DNA from: Acidobacteriota bacterium
Lineage (GTDB): Bacteria; Acidobacteriota; Terriglobia; Terriglobales; Acidobacteriaceae
Reading direction: 5' to 3'
Assembly (NCBI GenBank): GCA_021792135.1
Contig: JAJYVF010000023.1
Coordinates: forward strand, 25,446-89,445
DNA: 64,000 bases
This document shows, piece by piece, positions 1-8,840 of the stretch. How positions within the stretch are numbered: position 1 is the stretch's first letter; each line of letters opens with the position of its first letter. The notes beneath the pieces were generated by a model. That model was given only the letters and a program-made list of their open reading frames with translations. It did no database searches and was not told the DNA's origin. Position numbers and translations under genes: made by a program.

Positions 1-1368
1 CAGAGTGGAGCCCGAGGCGGGATCGATCCATTCGGCCTGGTAGTCGCCGGCCGGCAGAGCCAGCACCAGAGTTTCCTGATAATGTCCGGGGGTTACGGTG
101 TAGGAAGCTTCGCCGCCGCCTTCGCTGTGATGAATATAAAGCGCGTATTGTTTGCCGTACTGACTTAGGCCGCGGTAATGGGTCTCCCGGTCAAAGCCGC
201 TCACAACAAATCCGCGGTCGGGGACCATGCGCACAAAGTCGAAGCTTTCGAGGAAGCGCTTCAGGTTCCGCAGCGAACTCAGGAGCCGGGCGTTGTCCGG
301 AGTATTACCGGCTGGATCGTCTGCCGTGAATTCTCCGTTGAGCTGGTTGAAGCTGGCGCCGCCGCCCACCATGAACTCCCATGCTTCGACGCGGGAATCG
401 GCCACGGCGTCTCCCTTGTAGAGAGGGAAGTAATTGGTCTCGTTCTGCTCAATGGGCTTGCTGTGCCAGTATTCGCGGTCGAGGCCCTGCAGTCCGCCCA
501 TTTCCCAGTCGTGCGTGTGCCACAGGTATTGCGTAATGACGACAGAGAGATCGGGATTGCCGGACATATCCACCGGGCCGTCGATGGGACCCTGAACCTC
601 CTGGCCAATCAGGTGCCGCCGGGGCAGGCCATCTTCGGCGTCGTGCACGACCTGCAGCATGTGGGCGACCCATGGGCCGGCTTCATCGACCGGGGTGAAG
701 AGGGCGGGCTCGTCGCAAACTTCGAGAATGACATTATCGAAGGAATTTACTTCCTGAACAATCTTGCGAACATACGCGGCTTCGCGCTCGACCAGCTGGG
801 GATCCTTGAGCGTCTGGGCGTCGCGATAGCCATCGTGGCCGACTCCCTGGATGTTGTTTTCGTAGTAGAGGGGGCTGAGCGGCCACGTATCGTCGTACTG
901 CCCGTTGAAGAAGCAGATCTCCACGACAATGCCGCGTTTGCCGGCATCGGCAATGAACTTCTTCAGGCGCGCGAAGTATTCGGGATTCCAGTGGTCGAGG
1001 TCGAATTTGTTTCCCGAGAGGAGATAGCCGGGCTGGTTGCTTCGCGCCCACGGGAGCACCAGACTGGCAGGTTTCACGCCGAGGGTGTTGCCGGTCATGT
1101 ACTTTCCCATCGGCTCGAAGAGATAGCCGGGATAGATGCGCGTGTAATTGAGTCCGTAACTTGCCAAAGCATCGAGATAGCGGTCGAAATCGAAGTCGCC
1201 ATTGACGACCGCGCCGTAGTGCTCGGCTGAAGTAATGAGCAGAATTGGCTTGCCGTGGAAGGTGTAGTAGTGCGGATTTTCCGGGCTGATGCCGATGGGC
1301 TGGACTCCCGCCGCTGCGAAGGAAGTCAGCGCCAGCATGAAGCCCACCATCCTGATTCCACTGAACAT
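1..1368 (-). CDS. GH5-like TIM-barrel glycoside hydrolase, C-terminus cut by window edge
   Basis: The frame stays open from an ATG at 1368 to base 1, so at least 456 residues are present and the C-terminus lies outside the window. A short signal-peptide-like N-terminus precedes the phrase 'HGKPILLITSAEHYG', which is typical of cellulase-family TIM-barrel proteins that carry a collagen-binding-like C-terminal domain. Near the middle 'ILEVCDEPALF' sits where clan GH-A enzymes carry the Asn-Glu-Pro acid/base motif, so Asn appears replaced by Asp. After the barrel, 'GKQYALYIHH' resembles the beta-sandwich domain of that group. It probably acts outside the cytoplasm on a plant or microbial glycan. 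It lies 76 bases downstream of the AraC gene on the same strand and could be the last gene of that operon. The substrate cannot be read from the sequence. Confidence 0.8.
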   Translation of the reverse strand, partial: MFSGIRMVGFMLALTSFAAAGVQPIGISPENPHYYTFHGKPILLITSAEHYGAVVNGDFDFDRYLDALASYGLNYTRIYPGYLFEPMGKYMTGNTLGVKPASLVLPWARSNQPGYLLSGNKFDLDHWNPEYFARLKKFIADAGKRGIVVEICFFNGQYDDTWPLSPLYYENNIQGVGHDGYRDAQTLKDPQLVEREAAYVRKIVQEVNSFDNVILEVCDEPALFTPVDEAGPWVAHMLQVVHDAEDGLPRRHLIGQEVQGPIDGPVDMSGNPDLSVVITQYLWHTHDWEMGGLQGLDREYWHSKPIEQNETNYFPLYKGDAVADSRVEAWEFMVGGGASFNQLNGEFTADDPAGNTPDNARLLSSLRNLKRFLESFDFVRMVPDRGFVVSGFDRETHYRGLSQYGKQYALYIHHSEGGGEASYTVTPGHYQETLVLALPAGDYQAEWIDPASGSTL

Positions 1369-1444
1369 AAACTGACCCTTTCTGTTATTGGTTCACGAGC
1401 GCACTGATCCGGCGAGTTGCCGGGTCGAACGAAGAGCCGCCGAA

Positions 1445-2611
1445 TTATGTTCCAATGTTGCGCAGGTACGGATTGGGCTGCGGCGGCGATAAACTCGCGC
1501 CGCTGCGAGCAGACTCCAGTGCCGGCACGCCGATGGGGTTCAGGGGCGGCATGTGGTAGGGCTGCCGCTGATCGGTCATCGTGTTGCTGCGGACGCGGCG
1601 CCGATAGGTCGCCGGAGTCATACCGACAATGCGGCGGAAGACCGTGCCGAAATAGCTCTGGTCACAGAAGCCAACCTGCTGGCTGATGCCGGCCATGGAT
1701 TCGTCGGTCTTCGCCAGCAGGGCCTGGGCGCGCTCTATGCGGAAATGATTGCAGTAGGTGACAAAGGAGAGCCCGGTGACGCGCTTGAAGAAGCACATAA
1801 AGTGCGACTCGCTCATGCCGCAGACGCGGGACGCTTCGCGCACCTGAATGGCGTTGGCGCAGTGCTCGCCAAGGTAGCGAAAGAGCGGGCGAAGGCGTTC
1901 GAGGTCCTGCTGCTGGCGCTGGAAAATCTCCACCGTTCCCGCGTAGGGAGCGTACTGATTGACCAGCAGCATCAGGAGCATTTTGAGGCAGGTTCTCAGG
2001 GCAAGCCGGCTGCGCGGCGAGGACGCGGGGATCTCCGAGCGGATGCGCAGCATGAGGTCGAGCACCTGGCGCGGGACGCCGGTTTCCGCAGGAACGATGT
2101 GCGGGAAATCCTCGTCCTGCAGAAGGAACGGCGTGAGGTATTCCGCGCTGTCGCTGGCGCCGTCGCAGCGGATGAGGTCTGGCTCGAAGAAGAGGGCGGC
2201 AAGGGTGACAGGCGAGGAGGAGGCGCACTCGATACGGTGGTAGAGCGTGCTGCCGATGATGGCTAGATCGCCTTCGTTAAAGGGCAGAAGGCGATCCTGG
2301 ATGTGGCAGTTGGCGGATCCGGAACAGAGAAAGAGAATCTCGAAGTAGCCGTGACGATTCATGCGCACGCGATGACGGTCGTCGACGGTGAGAAAGAGGA
2401 CGTCGATGGGGCAGGAGACGTCGAAAGGCCAGACGTGAATGCCTTCGGCGTTGATCTGCGGCTCGACGAGGCTGAAGTGGTCGCGGCATGAGGTGCGTGG
2501 AACCTGGATGCGCGCAAGATCGCTGCGCCGGCCCCCGAAGGATTCCACTGCGGTGAGGTCGGGCTTTCCGGCATCAATGTTCGATTCGGAAGATTTCTTC
2601 AGCCTGGCCAT
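1445..2611 (-). CDS. AraC-family transcriptional regulator (copy 1)
   Basis: This is a DNA-binding regulator with an N-terminal cupin-like ligand domain ('INAEGIHVWPFD', 'HGYFEILFLCSG', 'GDLAIIGSTLYHRI') and a C-terminal AraC double helix-turn-helix containing 'GFCDQSYFGTVFRR' and 'GMTPATYRRR'. I chose the ATG at 2611 (388 aa) because GGAG lies six bases upstream; an ATG at 2677 would add an unlikely low-complexity start. The chosen start lies inside the 3' end of the PLP-enzyme gene (38-base overlap), so the two are probably translationally coupled. It closes a long minus-strand catabolic operon and likely senses its substrate. A clear paralogue lies at 12856-13980, also next to a PLP-enzyme paralogue. 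Confidence 0.93.
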   Translation of the reverse strand: MARLKKSSESNIDAGKPDLTAVESFGGRRSDLARIQVPRTSCRDHFSLVEPQINAEGIHVWPFDVSCPIDVLFLTVDDRHRVRMNRHGYFEILFLCSGSANCHIQDRLLPFNEGDLAIIGSTLYHRIECASSSPVTLAALFFEPDLIRCDGASDSAEYLTPFLLQDEDFPHIVPAETGVPRQVLDLMLRIRSEIPASSPRSRLALRTCLKMLLMLLVNQYAPYAGTVEIFQRQQQDLERLRPLFRYLGEHCANAIQVREASRVCGMSESHFMCFFKRVTGLSFVTYCNHFRIERAQALLAKTDESMAGISQQVGFCDQSYFGTVFRRIVGMTPATYRRRVRSNTMTDQRQPYHMPPLNPIGVPALESARSGASLSPPQPNPYLRNIGT

Positions 2612-3632
2612 GGCGGACTCCGTACATGTGGGAATGCAGGTTAATGGTCGCGTCGCTGTAGTGCACCCAGATTTCAACCTTCTGGCCGACTTCGAGGCAC
2701 GGCGACGATTGTGGGTCGAGTTCGACGAGGGCGTGTTCAGCGTGCAGTGCTGTCAGCCGGGCGCCGGGTACGTCTTTCAGTGTGGAGAGGCCGCGCTCGC
2801 CGCTGATCGCCTTCACGCCGCAGTCGAGTACCCCGTGCCGATCGCCCCGGGTGCTGATAACGGTGGCGAGCACGGTGAGCGAGCGCTGGAACGGGGCTCC
2901 GCGGCCCAGATAGATGTTGTCCATGAGGAGATACGATCCGGCCTGGATCTCGGTGATGCCGGGGTAATCGCCGGAGACGGACCAGGTGCCCGTGCCTCCG
3001 GTGGAGACGATGGGCGCGGCAATCCCGGCAGATTGCAGCAGGGCGGCTGAGTCCACCAGCGACTGGCTGCCGCTGCGAACCACCTCGTCGCGTTCGGGAC
3101 TGGGCGGCACCGCCTGGAGATGACCGTCGTAGCCCATGATGCCGCGCACCGCGAGGCCCTGCTGAGCAGCGCAGCGGGCCAGTTGCAGCGCGGGATCGCC
3201 GGGCTGGACGCCGCAGCGGCCGAGGCCGATATCGATGTCCACCAGCACCTCGATCTGCGATTGGCGATTGCGCTGCGCTCGGGCGAGATCGCGGATGGAG
3301 TGGGCATTATCGACAGCGACCATGACCGAAGCGTGGCGCGCCAGTTCCGCCAGGCGCTCCGGCTTCTCGTCTCCGGCGATCTCGTTGGCGATGAGGACGC
3401 TGCTCATGCCGTGCTCGACCAGGATTTCGGCCTCGCGCACGGTCGCGCAGGTCATGCCGATGGCCCCCGCGCGCATCTGCTTCCAGGCGAGCAGCGGCGT
3501 CTTGTGGTTCTTGAAGTGGGGGCGAAGCTTGCAGGGCCGCTGCCGGAAGAAGTCGGCCATGGTGCTGAGGTTCGACTCCATGGCGTTGAGATCCACCAGC
3601 AGCGCCGGCGTTACGATCTGATCTACTTTCAT
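2574..3632 (-). CDS. D-threonine aldolase / D-serine dehydratase-type PLP enzyme (copy 1)
   Basis: The 352-aa protein has the alanine-racemase-like fold III of the DSD1/D-TA family. The N-terminal 'TPALLVDLNAM' strand is followed by 'RPHFKNHK', whose first lysine (about residue 41) should bind PLP; 'STGGTGTW' should hold the cofactor phosphate. The C-terminal metal region reads 'HYSDATINLH' (about residues 324-333). Characterised D-serine dehydratases have His-x-Cys here and D-threonine aldolases His-x-Asp, so the His-x-x-Asp spacing is unusual. Family members split or dehydrate D-threonine, D-serine or 3-hydroxyaspartate; the substrate here is unknown. The gene lies 25 bases after the LsrG-like gene and overlaps the AraC gene. 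Confidence 0.88.
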   Translation of the reverse strand: MKVDQIVTPALLVDLNAMESNLSTMADFFRQRPCKLRPHFKNHKTPLLAWKQMRAGAIGMTCATVREAEILVEHGMSSVLIANEIAGDEKPERLAELARHASVMVAVDNAHSIRDLARAQRNRQSQIEVLVDIDIGLGRCGVQPGDPALQLARCAAQQGLAVRGIMGYDGHLQAVPPSPERDEVVRSGSQSLVDSAALLQSAGIAAPIVSTGGTGTWSVSGDYPGITEIQAGSYLLMDNIYLGRGAPFQRSLTVLATVISTRGDRHGVLDCGVKAISGERGLSTLKDVPGARLTALHAEHALVELDPQSSPCLEVGQKVEIWVHYSDATINLHSHMYGVRHGQAEEIFRIEH

Positions 3633-3657
3633 GGCCGTTCCGTTCAGGAGATCCGGA

Positions 3658-3969
3658 TCAGGGCAGGATCTCCTCGTAAAGCTTGACTTCGAACTGGTCC
3701 ACCAGACCGGGGCGGACGTTGTCGAAGAAGTCAGTGATGTAAGAGGTGGCGCAGTGCTCGTCGAAGGCCTTGCGGTCCTTCCATTTCTCGATGAAGGTGA
3801 TGCCGCGGGGATTGTCGGTGCGCTGATTCAGCTCGTAGCGCAGGCAGCCGGGCTCCTTGTGCGTCGGCTTCATCAGCACGTGAAGAGCCTCGATCAACTC
3901 GTCGGTTTTTCCTTCCTTCGCAAAGAACTCCGCTACGCAAACAACCTGCGTGGTGTTTTTGTCAGGCAT
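3658..3969 (-). CDS. ABM-domain small enzyme, LsrG-like by context
   Basis: This 103-aa single-domain protein belongs to the antibiotic biosynthesis monooxygenase (ABM) ferredoxin-like family. Typical features are a first beta strand '[17 protein letters not shown]', then '[11 protein letters not shown]', '[16 protein letters not shown]' and a C-terminal strand. The E. coli AI-2 protein LsrG, which isomerises phospho-DPD to 3-hydroxy-5-phosphonooxypentane-2,4-dione, belongs to this family, but so do quinol monooxygenases, and sequence alone does not separate them. The assignment rests on position: the start overlaps the end of the LsrF-type thiolase gene by eight bases. I infer isomerisation or repair of the LsrF substrate. 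A generic ABM oxygenase is the alternative. Confidence 0.8.
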   Translation of the reverse strand: MPDKNTTQVVCVAEFFAKEGKTDELIEALHVLMKPTHKEPGCLRYELNQRTDNPRGITFIEKWKDRKAFDEHCATSYITDFFDNVRPGLVDQFEVKLYEEILP

Positions 3970-4861
3970 ACTGGCTCTTCTCCTGGATCGATTTCAGTGA
4001 CAGATACAAATCGTGGGCTTTCTCCGGCGTTTCGTTTTCGTGGACGACGGCGCGCACGGCCTGGATCATGGCCTGCGGAGCTTCACACTGGAAGATGTTG
4101 CGGCCCATGTCCACGCCGGAGGCGCCTTCGTTGACGGCGCGATACGCCATGGCGAGAGCCTCCGGCTCGGGCAGCTTCTTGCCTCCGGCGATCACCAGCG
4201 GAACCGGGCAGCCGGCGGCGACGCGGGCGAATCCGGACTCGCAGTAGTAGGTCTTGACGAAGTGGGCGCCCAACTCGGCGCAGATTCTGGTGGCCAGGCC
4301 GAGATACTTCGCATCGCGCACCAGCTCCTTGCCCACGCCGGTGACGGCCATGGTGGGAATGCCATGACGATTGCCGCCGTTGACGATCTCCACCAGATTG
4401 CCGATCGATTCGTGCTCGTGCACGCCGCCGATGTAGACCTGCACCGCCAGGGCGGAGGCGTTGAGGCGCACGGCGTCTTCGATGTCGACGGCAACGCGTT
4501 CGTTGGAGAGTTCCTTGAGAATGCTCTGGCCGCCGCTCGAGCGCAGGACGACGGGCTTGGCCATCTCCGGCGGGATGGAGCTGCGGAGCGCGCCGCGGGT
4601 GATCATGAGCGCGTCGGCGTACGGAACCAGCGGCGCGATGGTGATGTCGATGCGTTCGAGGCCCGTGGTCGGCCCCTGGAAGTAGCCGTGATCGACGGCC
4701 AGCATCACGGTGCGGCCATCCTGTGGGTTGAAGATGCGGGCCAGCCGGTTCTTCATGCCCCAGTCGAGAGCATTGCTCCCTTTGAGGGAGAAGGCCGCGC
4801 AGGTCTGCGGCACATCGAGGTAGAAATTCTTTCCGTCCTGCAGGTCGTGTGTATCGGCCAT
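3962..4861 (-). CDS. lsrF: LsrF-type 3-hydroxy-5-phosphonooxypentane-2,4-dione thiolase
   Basis: The 299-aa protein follows E. coli LsrF nearly from end to end. It has the N-terminal '[13 protein letters not shown]', the '[15 protein letters not shown]' segment, '[16 protein letters not shown]', '[12 protein letters not shown]', '[13 protein letters not shown]' and '[13 protein letters not shown]'. Lysine 203 in '[10 protein letters not shown]' falls at the position of the E. coli LsrF active-site lysine. Known LsrF transfers an acetyl group from phospho-HPD to CoA, giving DHAP and acetyl-CoA, in the cytoplasm. Unlike the enterobacterial lsr operon, there is no LsrACDB importer, LsrR or LsrK nearby. 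It lies one base after dhaL and overlaps the ABM gene, so co-translation is likely. The true substrate may be a related phosphorylated deoxy-diketone rather than AI-2. Confidence 0.92.
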   Translation of the reverse strand: MADTHDLQDGKNFYLDVPQTCAAFSLKGSNALDWGMKNRLARIFNPQDGRTVMLAVDHGYFQGPTTGLERIDITIAPLVPYADALMITRGALRSSIPPEMAKPVVLRSSGGQSILKELSNERVAVDIEDAVRLNASALAVQVYIGGVHEHESIGNLVEIVNGGNRHGIPTMAVTGVGKELVRDAKYLGLATRICAELGAHFVKTYYCESGFARVAAGCPVPLVIAGGKKLPEPEALAMAYRAVNEGASGVDMGRNIFQCEAPQAMIQAVRAVVHENETPEKAHDLYLSLKSIQEKSQYA

Positions 4862-4862
4862 T

Positions 4863-5510
4863 TCAGGCCTCCTTCATTTGGGTGAGGGCGTCGCTGAATC
4901 CACGGAAGAAGAGGGCGATGGAAGTAGCTCCGGGATCGGGACTGCCGCGGGTTTTTTCGCCAAGAAACTTCGCCCGTCCGTAACGGGCGATCATGTCTCG
5001 TGTGGAGTCGGCGCCGGCACGGGCGGCGGCGGCGGCTTCCTTCATGGCCTCGGATACGGACTTCCCGGAAGAGGCAGCGGAAGCGAAGGCCTGGACCGCG
5101 GGGACCAGCGCATCCATCATGGTCTTGTCTCCCGGCTTCGCTTTGGTCTGCTTCAGCAGCGCGCGCAGACCGGCCTCGAAGCTGGCGGCGAGATGTTTGC
5201 AGTCGCTCTCCTCGCCGATGTCCGCCTCGCCCATGCCGGCGATGAAGCTGCCGAGAATGGCGGTGGAGGCTCCGCCGTCAACGCCGAGCACGGCCCAGCC
5301 GGCCTCGCGCAGGATTTCGTTCAGGGTTTTCGCGCTGCTGGTCTCCATGGTTCCTTCAAGTTTTTCGACAGTGCGGAGCATGGTGGTGCCATGGTCTCCG
5401 TCGCCGGCGATACAGTCGAGCCGCGAGAGGCTCTCATGCTCCCGGCGGATTTGCTTCGCCGCTTCCGCGAACATACGTGCCAGCTCCGTTCTGCAGATTC
5501 GGTCGCTCAT
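4863..5510 (-). CDS. dhaL: Dihydroxyacetone kinase subunit DhaL (ADP/ATP-binding)
   Basis: With the ATG at 5510 the protein has 215 residues, the usual DhaL length. That ATG overlaps the dhaK stop codon in an ATGA arrangement, which decides the start against a longer frame. The metal- and nucleotide-binding aspartates are present in '[14 protein letters not shown]' (Asp32, Asp37, Asp39), followed by the glycine-rich '[14 protein letters not shown]' and the C-terminal '[14 protein letters not shown]'. DhaL provides the phosphoryl donor side for DhaK. No DhaM-type PTS subunit is present in the window, so phosphoryl transfer may be ATP-dependent or use a DhaM encoded elsewhere. The gene lies between dhaK and lsrF, suggesting phosphorylation of the compound that LsrF later cleaves. 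Confidence 0.92.
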   Translation of the reverse strand: MSDRICRTELARMFAEAAKQIRREHESLSRLDCIAGDGDHGTTMLRTVEKLEGTMETSSAKTLNEILREAGWAVLGVDGGASTAILGSFIAGMGEADIGEESDCKHLAASFEAGLRALLKQTKAKPGDKTMMDALVPAVQAFASAASSGKSVSEAMKEAAAAARAGADSTRDMIARYGRAKFLGEKTRGSPDPGATSIALFFRGFSDALTQMKEA

Positions 5511-6499
5511 AGCTTTGCGAAGAAGGGCGCGTCGGCAGGCGCGTCCCACAGCTCCGTCAGTTCCGGATCCATGCGCGCGATCATCATCTGGAAACCGGCC
5601 TGCTCCTGGGTAGTGATGAACTCGCCGATGGCGCTGCGCAGGAGGCGAATCTTCTTCGCCTCGAGAAGCTGCGCGACACGGCGAAAGATGAGGTACAGCT
5701 CCATCAGCGCGGTGGCTCCCGCGCCGTTGAGCATGACCAGCAGCTCTTCGCCGGGCTGGACGCCGAGATCGGCGAGGAGCTTTTCCAGCATGATCTCCGC
5801 CGTTTCGTTGGCGGTCTTGAGCTGCATGCGCCCGGTGCCGGCTTCGCCGTGCTGGCCCATGCCGATTTCCATTTCGTCGTCGCCCATTTCGAAGATGGGC
5901 TGGCCGGTGGCCGGATGGGTCGCAGTGCGGACAGCAACGGCCAGGGTGCGCATGTTGCGCTCCATCCGCTCGGCCACTTCCAGGCAGGTGTCCAGCGAGG
6001 CACCCTTTTCCGCCGCGGCGCCGGCCACTTTATAAACCGCTACACAGCCGACGAGACCGCGGCGGTCGCCGGGCTCACCGGAGATGTCTTCCTGCGTGAG
6101 GACCATTTTGACCTTCAGCCCTTCGCGCTCGGCGGCCTGCATGGCGATGTTGCCCGCCAGCACGTCGCCGGCGTGATTCAGCACGATCAGCAGAGCCCTT
6201 TCGCCGCCGGCACAGGCTTCGCGGAGGGCCTCAATGACCTTCACCGCGCCGGGAGCTGCGAAGATTTCGCCCGCCACGCTCGAGTCCAGCATGCCTTTAC
6301 CGACGAAGCCGCTGAGGCCGGGCTCGTGCCCGCTGCCGCCGAGTGTGACCACCCGCACCTTGCCGGGTTCTTTGGGCGTGGCCCGGACGATGGTGTTGGT
6401 GCCGCGCAGCCGGATCCTGTCAGGGAAGGCCAGGGTGAAGCCTTCGAGCAGCTCGGGAACCAGGTTCTTCGGATCGTTGATGAATTTCTTCATGCGCAT
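5507..6499 (-). CDS. dhaK: Dihydroxyacetone kinase subunit DhaK
   Basis: This 330-aa protein is full length for DhaK. It contains 'GGSGHEPGLSGFVGKGML' near residues 54-71 and the substrate-binding histidine in 'GMGQHGEAG' (about His217), which in DhaK forms a covalent hemiaminal with the carbonyl of the substrate. 'NHAGDVLAGNIAMQAA' occupies the place of the usual 'NYxGDxxNF' segment, a difference that could alter substrate choice. DhaK family kinases phosphorylate short hydroxyketones such as dihydroxyacetone and erythrulose. The adjacent LsrF/LsrG-like genes point to a C4-C5 carbonyl substrate. It starts 16 bases after the permease gene; a second ATG at 6493 is also possible. Confidence 0.92.
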   Translation of the reverse strand: MRMKKFINDPKNLVPELLEGFTLAFPDRIRLRGTNTIVRATPKEPGKVRVVTLGGSGHEPGLSGFVGKGMLDSSVAGEIFAAPGAVKVIEALREACAGGERALLIVLNHAGDVLAGNIAMQAAEREGLKVKMVLTQEDISGEPGDRRGLVGCVAVYKVAGAAAEKGASLDTCLEVAERMERNMRTLAVAVRTATHPATGQPIFEMGDDEMEIGMGQHGEAGTGRMQLKTANETAEIMLEKLLADLGVQPGEELLVMLNGAGATALMELYLIFRRVAQLLEAKKIRLLRSAIGEFITTQEQAGFQMMIARMDPELTELWDAPADAPFFAKL

Positions 6500-6515
6500 G
6501 CGGCGCTGCTCCTTT

Positions 6516-7910
6516 TCACTCGTACGCGGAGGGGTCGGTCATGACCATGGGTTTGCGGAAACGTTCGGTATGGACAGCGAGCACAAAGACGCCGAGCACC
6601 AGCCAGATGCTCCCGGCGATTTTGGCGGGACGGCTGAGGCCGATCCAGATGACGGCGCAGAAGAGAAATCCGGCTGCGGGGAGAAGCAGATCGAGCAGGA
6701 AGTTTCTCCGGTGACCCTCGGTGCGGCGGATCCAGAACTGCCAGATCACGGCTACGTTGACGCCCATGAATCCCAGGAATGCGCCGAAGTTGAGCAACTC
6801 GGCGGTGAGCTCGTAGCTCATGAACTGGGCTCCCACGTACGCCAGCACTCCGAGCAGCAGGATGTTGATCCAGGGGGTATTTCGCACCGGATGAAGCTGG
6901 GCGAAGATACGCCGGGGAATGACGTTTTCGCGGCCCATGCCGAAGAGCAGACGGGCGGCGCCGACCTGGGAAGTCAGCATGGCTCCGATGTTCGCAACGA
7001 CCAGCAGAATGGCCATGGCCTGAAAGAGCATGGGGCCACCGACGCGGCCGGTGACGTCGATAAAGGCGGTCTCGATGTTGGAGTAGGTGGTGTAGTTGGG
7101 CCAGACAAGATGCGCGAGATAGACGAGCAGTCCGCCGAAGAGCCCGGTGAAGACGCAGACGATCACCGCAGCCAGCAACACGTTGCGACGGGGGTTTTTG
7201 ACGTCCTCCGCGAGGGTGGTGACAGCGTCGAAGCCGAGATAGGTCAGGGCGGCGAAAGAGGTGGCCGAGGCAATATCCCGCACGTGGAAGGTGGCGCGGT
7301 TGTAGAAGGGCTGGATGGAGAAGAGACCGCCGACTCCGTGGCGGACGACAATATATTTGGTCGCCAGCACGATGAAGGTGATCAGGACGCCGAACATGGC
7401 CACCAGCATGACGTCGTTGGCGCGGGCGGTGTAGCGGATGCCGCGCAGGTTGAGCCCGGTAATTCCGCCGGCGAAGAACAGCGCGCCCAGGGCGAAAGGG
7501 ATCGCCGGAACGGCGCGCTGCAGGGCGAGGGTCCCGTAGATGACGCAGAAGAGGGGGATGAACACGTAATCCAGAAGCATGGCCCAGCCGGCAAAGAAGC
7601 CGAGGTAGGGGTGGATGCCGCGGCTGACATAGGCGTAGGCCGAGCCGGCCGAGGGATAGAGGGACGCCATGCGTCCATAGCTGATGGCAGTGAGTACCAT
7701 GGCCACCATCGCGGCCAGAATGCAGACGACGACGTATCCGTGGGACTGCTGCTCCGCCAGACCGAAGATCGTGGCCGGAGCGCTCGGGGTCACGGCGACG
7801 ATGCCGTAGAAGATCAGATCCCGGAGCGACAGGACACGATGCAGCCTCTGCGACTCATCGGGAAGCTGCGGTTGATCGGCTGTCGGCAGCGGCGTGGCGG
7901 GCAGACTCAT
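6516..7910 (-). CDS. APC-superfamily permease
   Basis: The 464-aa protein has about twelve hydrophobic segments and the first-helix pattern of APC transporters ('GIVAVTPSAPATIFG'), with 'YPSAGSAYAYVSRGI' after helix 2 and 'YLGFDAVTTLAEDVKNPRRN' in the middle, both hallmarks of the amino-acid/polyamine/organocation family. It should take up an amino acid, amine or small organic acid across the inner membrane. Its start overlaps the SMP-30 stop by four bases and dhaK follows after 16 bases, so it is the likely importer for this catabolic operon. The substrate is unknown; family membership favours an amino compound, which would fit the PLP enzyme downstream. Confidence 0.9.
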   Translation of the reverse strand: MSLPATPLPTADQPQLPDESQRLHRVLSLRDLIFYGIVAVTPSAPATIFGLAEQQSHGYVVVCILAAMVAMVLTAISYGRMASLYPSAGSAYAYVSRGIHPYLGFFAGWAMLLDYVFIPLFCVIYGTLALQRAVPAIPFALGALFFAGGITGLNLRGIRYTARANDVMLVAMFGVLITFIVLATKYIVVRHGVGGLFSIQPFYNRATFHVRDIASATSFAALTYLGFDAVTTLAEDVKNPRRNVLLAAVIVCVFTGLFGGLLVYLAHLVWPNYTTYSNIETAFIDVTGRVGGPMLFQAMAILLVVANIGAMLTSQVGAARLLFGMGRENVIPRRIFAQLHPVRNTPWINILLLGVLAYVGAQFMSYELTAELLNFGAFLGFMGVNVAVIWQFWIRRTEGHRRNFLLDLLLPAAGFLFCAVIWIGLSRPAKIAGSIWLVLGVFVLAVHTERFRKPMVMTDPSAYE

Positions 7911-8812
7911 GCAACTCCTCTCGGCTCTTCTGCCGGCGTCCCATCCCGGAGCGGAAGACCGTCGCAGTCGACTGAAAACGATTCGATCTGGCCGTACTCG
8001 TATTCCGTCACATGAATACGGTGCTGGCCAGGAAGGGCAAAGGCGACATTGGTAGGCAGGTTTCCGCTGGTGGGCAGGCGGCGGGCCACCCGGCCGTCCG
8101 GCGCCAGCACGGTGACGTCGCCCTGGGCGAAAACGGCAACGTAGAGCTCACCGTTCCGGTCGAAGGCCATGCCGTCGGGGCCTTTCCAGCCCGGCGGGGC
8201 ATCGGGCCGGATCACGTTGCCGAAGAGCTCCCGCTTCGCGGAGACGCCCACGTCCGTCCACGCATAGCGGTAGATATTTCCCGTGAGGGTCTCGTTCGCG
8301 TAAAGCGCGAGATCGGGACCGAAGGCGATGCCGTTGGTGAAGCGGATGCCACGATCGAGCAGGGTGACCGAGCCGCTTCGCGGATCGACGCGGTAGACGC
8401 GCCCGTCGTAGTTGAACCGCATGTAGTCGCGGCAAACCTCGTTGTTGGGGGCGAAAACGGCGACATCGACGCCGGAGTCGGTGAGGTAGAGGGCACCGTC
8501 GGGGCCGAAGCAAAGGTCGTTGGGGAAGAGGAAGGGCTCGCCGTCGCCCTCGGTGGCCACCACCTCGCAGTGCCCATCCATGGTGAGGCGGAGCAGGGAG
8601 GGAATCTTCGATTCGGCAACCCAGATGACTCCACCGGCGTCGACCGCCAGGCCATTGGGCCGCCCGGTCTTCTTAATTTCCCGCCTTGATGCGCCGTCAG
8701 CGCTGATGTGCGTGACGCAGCCGCGCTCGGCTCCGCCCTCGACGATCAGCCAGCTTCCGTCGGGCAGGGCGACGGGCCCTTCCGGATTCTGAAGACCCCG
8801 CGCGAAAATCAT
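7907..8812 (-). CDS. SMP-30/gluconolactonase family lactonase
   Basis: A six-bladed beta-propeller of the SMP-30/gluconolactonase/LRE group. Visible metal-ligand segments are 'NPEGPVALPDG' (Glu11), 'LFPNDLCFGPDG', 'FTNGIAFGPD' and 'GPDGMAFDRNGELY'. I start at the ATG at 8812 (301 aa) because GGAGG lies six bases upstream and the first metal glutamate then falls at residue 11 as in the family; the frame extends further upstream without support. Such enzymes hydrolyse aldonolactones made by sugar dehydrogenases, which fits the SDR gene 28 bases upstream. Localisation is cytoplasmic as no signal peptide is visible. Confidence 0.88.
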   Translation of the reverse strand: MIFARGLQNPEGPVALPDGSWLIVEGGAERGCVTHISADGASRREIKKTGRPNGLAVDAGGVIWVAESKIPSLLRLTMDGHCEVVATEGDGEPFLFPNDLCFGPDGALYLTDSGVDVAVFAPNNEVCRDYMRFNYDGRVYRVDPRSGSVTLLDRGIRFTNGIAFGPDLALYANETLTGNIYRYAWTDVGVSAKRELFGNVIRPDAPPGWKGPDGMAFDRNGELYVAVFAQGDVTVLAPDGRVARRLPTSGNLPTNVAFALPGQHRIHVTEYEYGQIESFSVDCDGLPLRDGTPAEEPRGVA

Positions 8813-8840
8813 AGGTTCCTCCGATTTCTCGCGTGTGCTG

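Noticed and set aside
178..1230. Long open frame of 350 codons on the plus strand opposite the glycoside hydrolase.
   Set aside because: Shadow frame of a GC-rich gene; the minus-strand frame carries recognisable family motifs and the plus-strand protein is low in any known pattern.
6234..8015. 593-codon open frame on the plus strand opposite the permease.
   Set aside because: Its translation is rich in acidic and His/Gln runs without domains and mirrors the APC permease; the minus strand holds the real gene.
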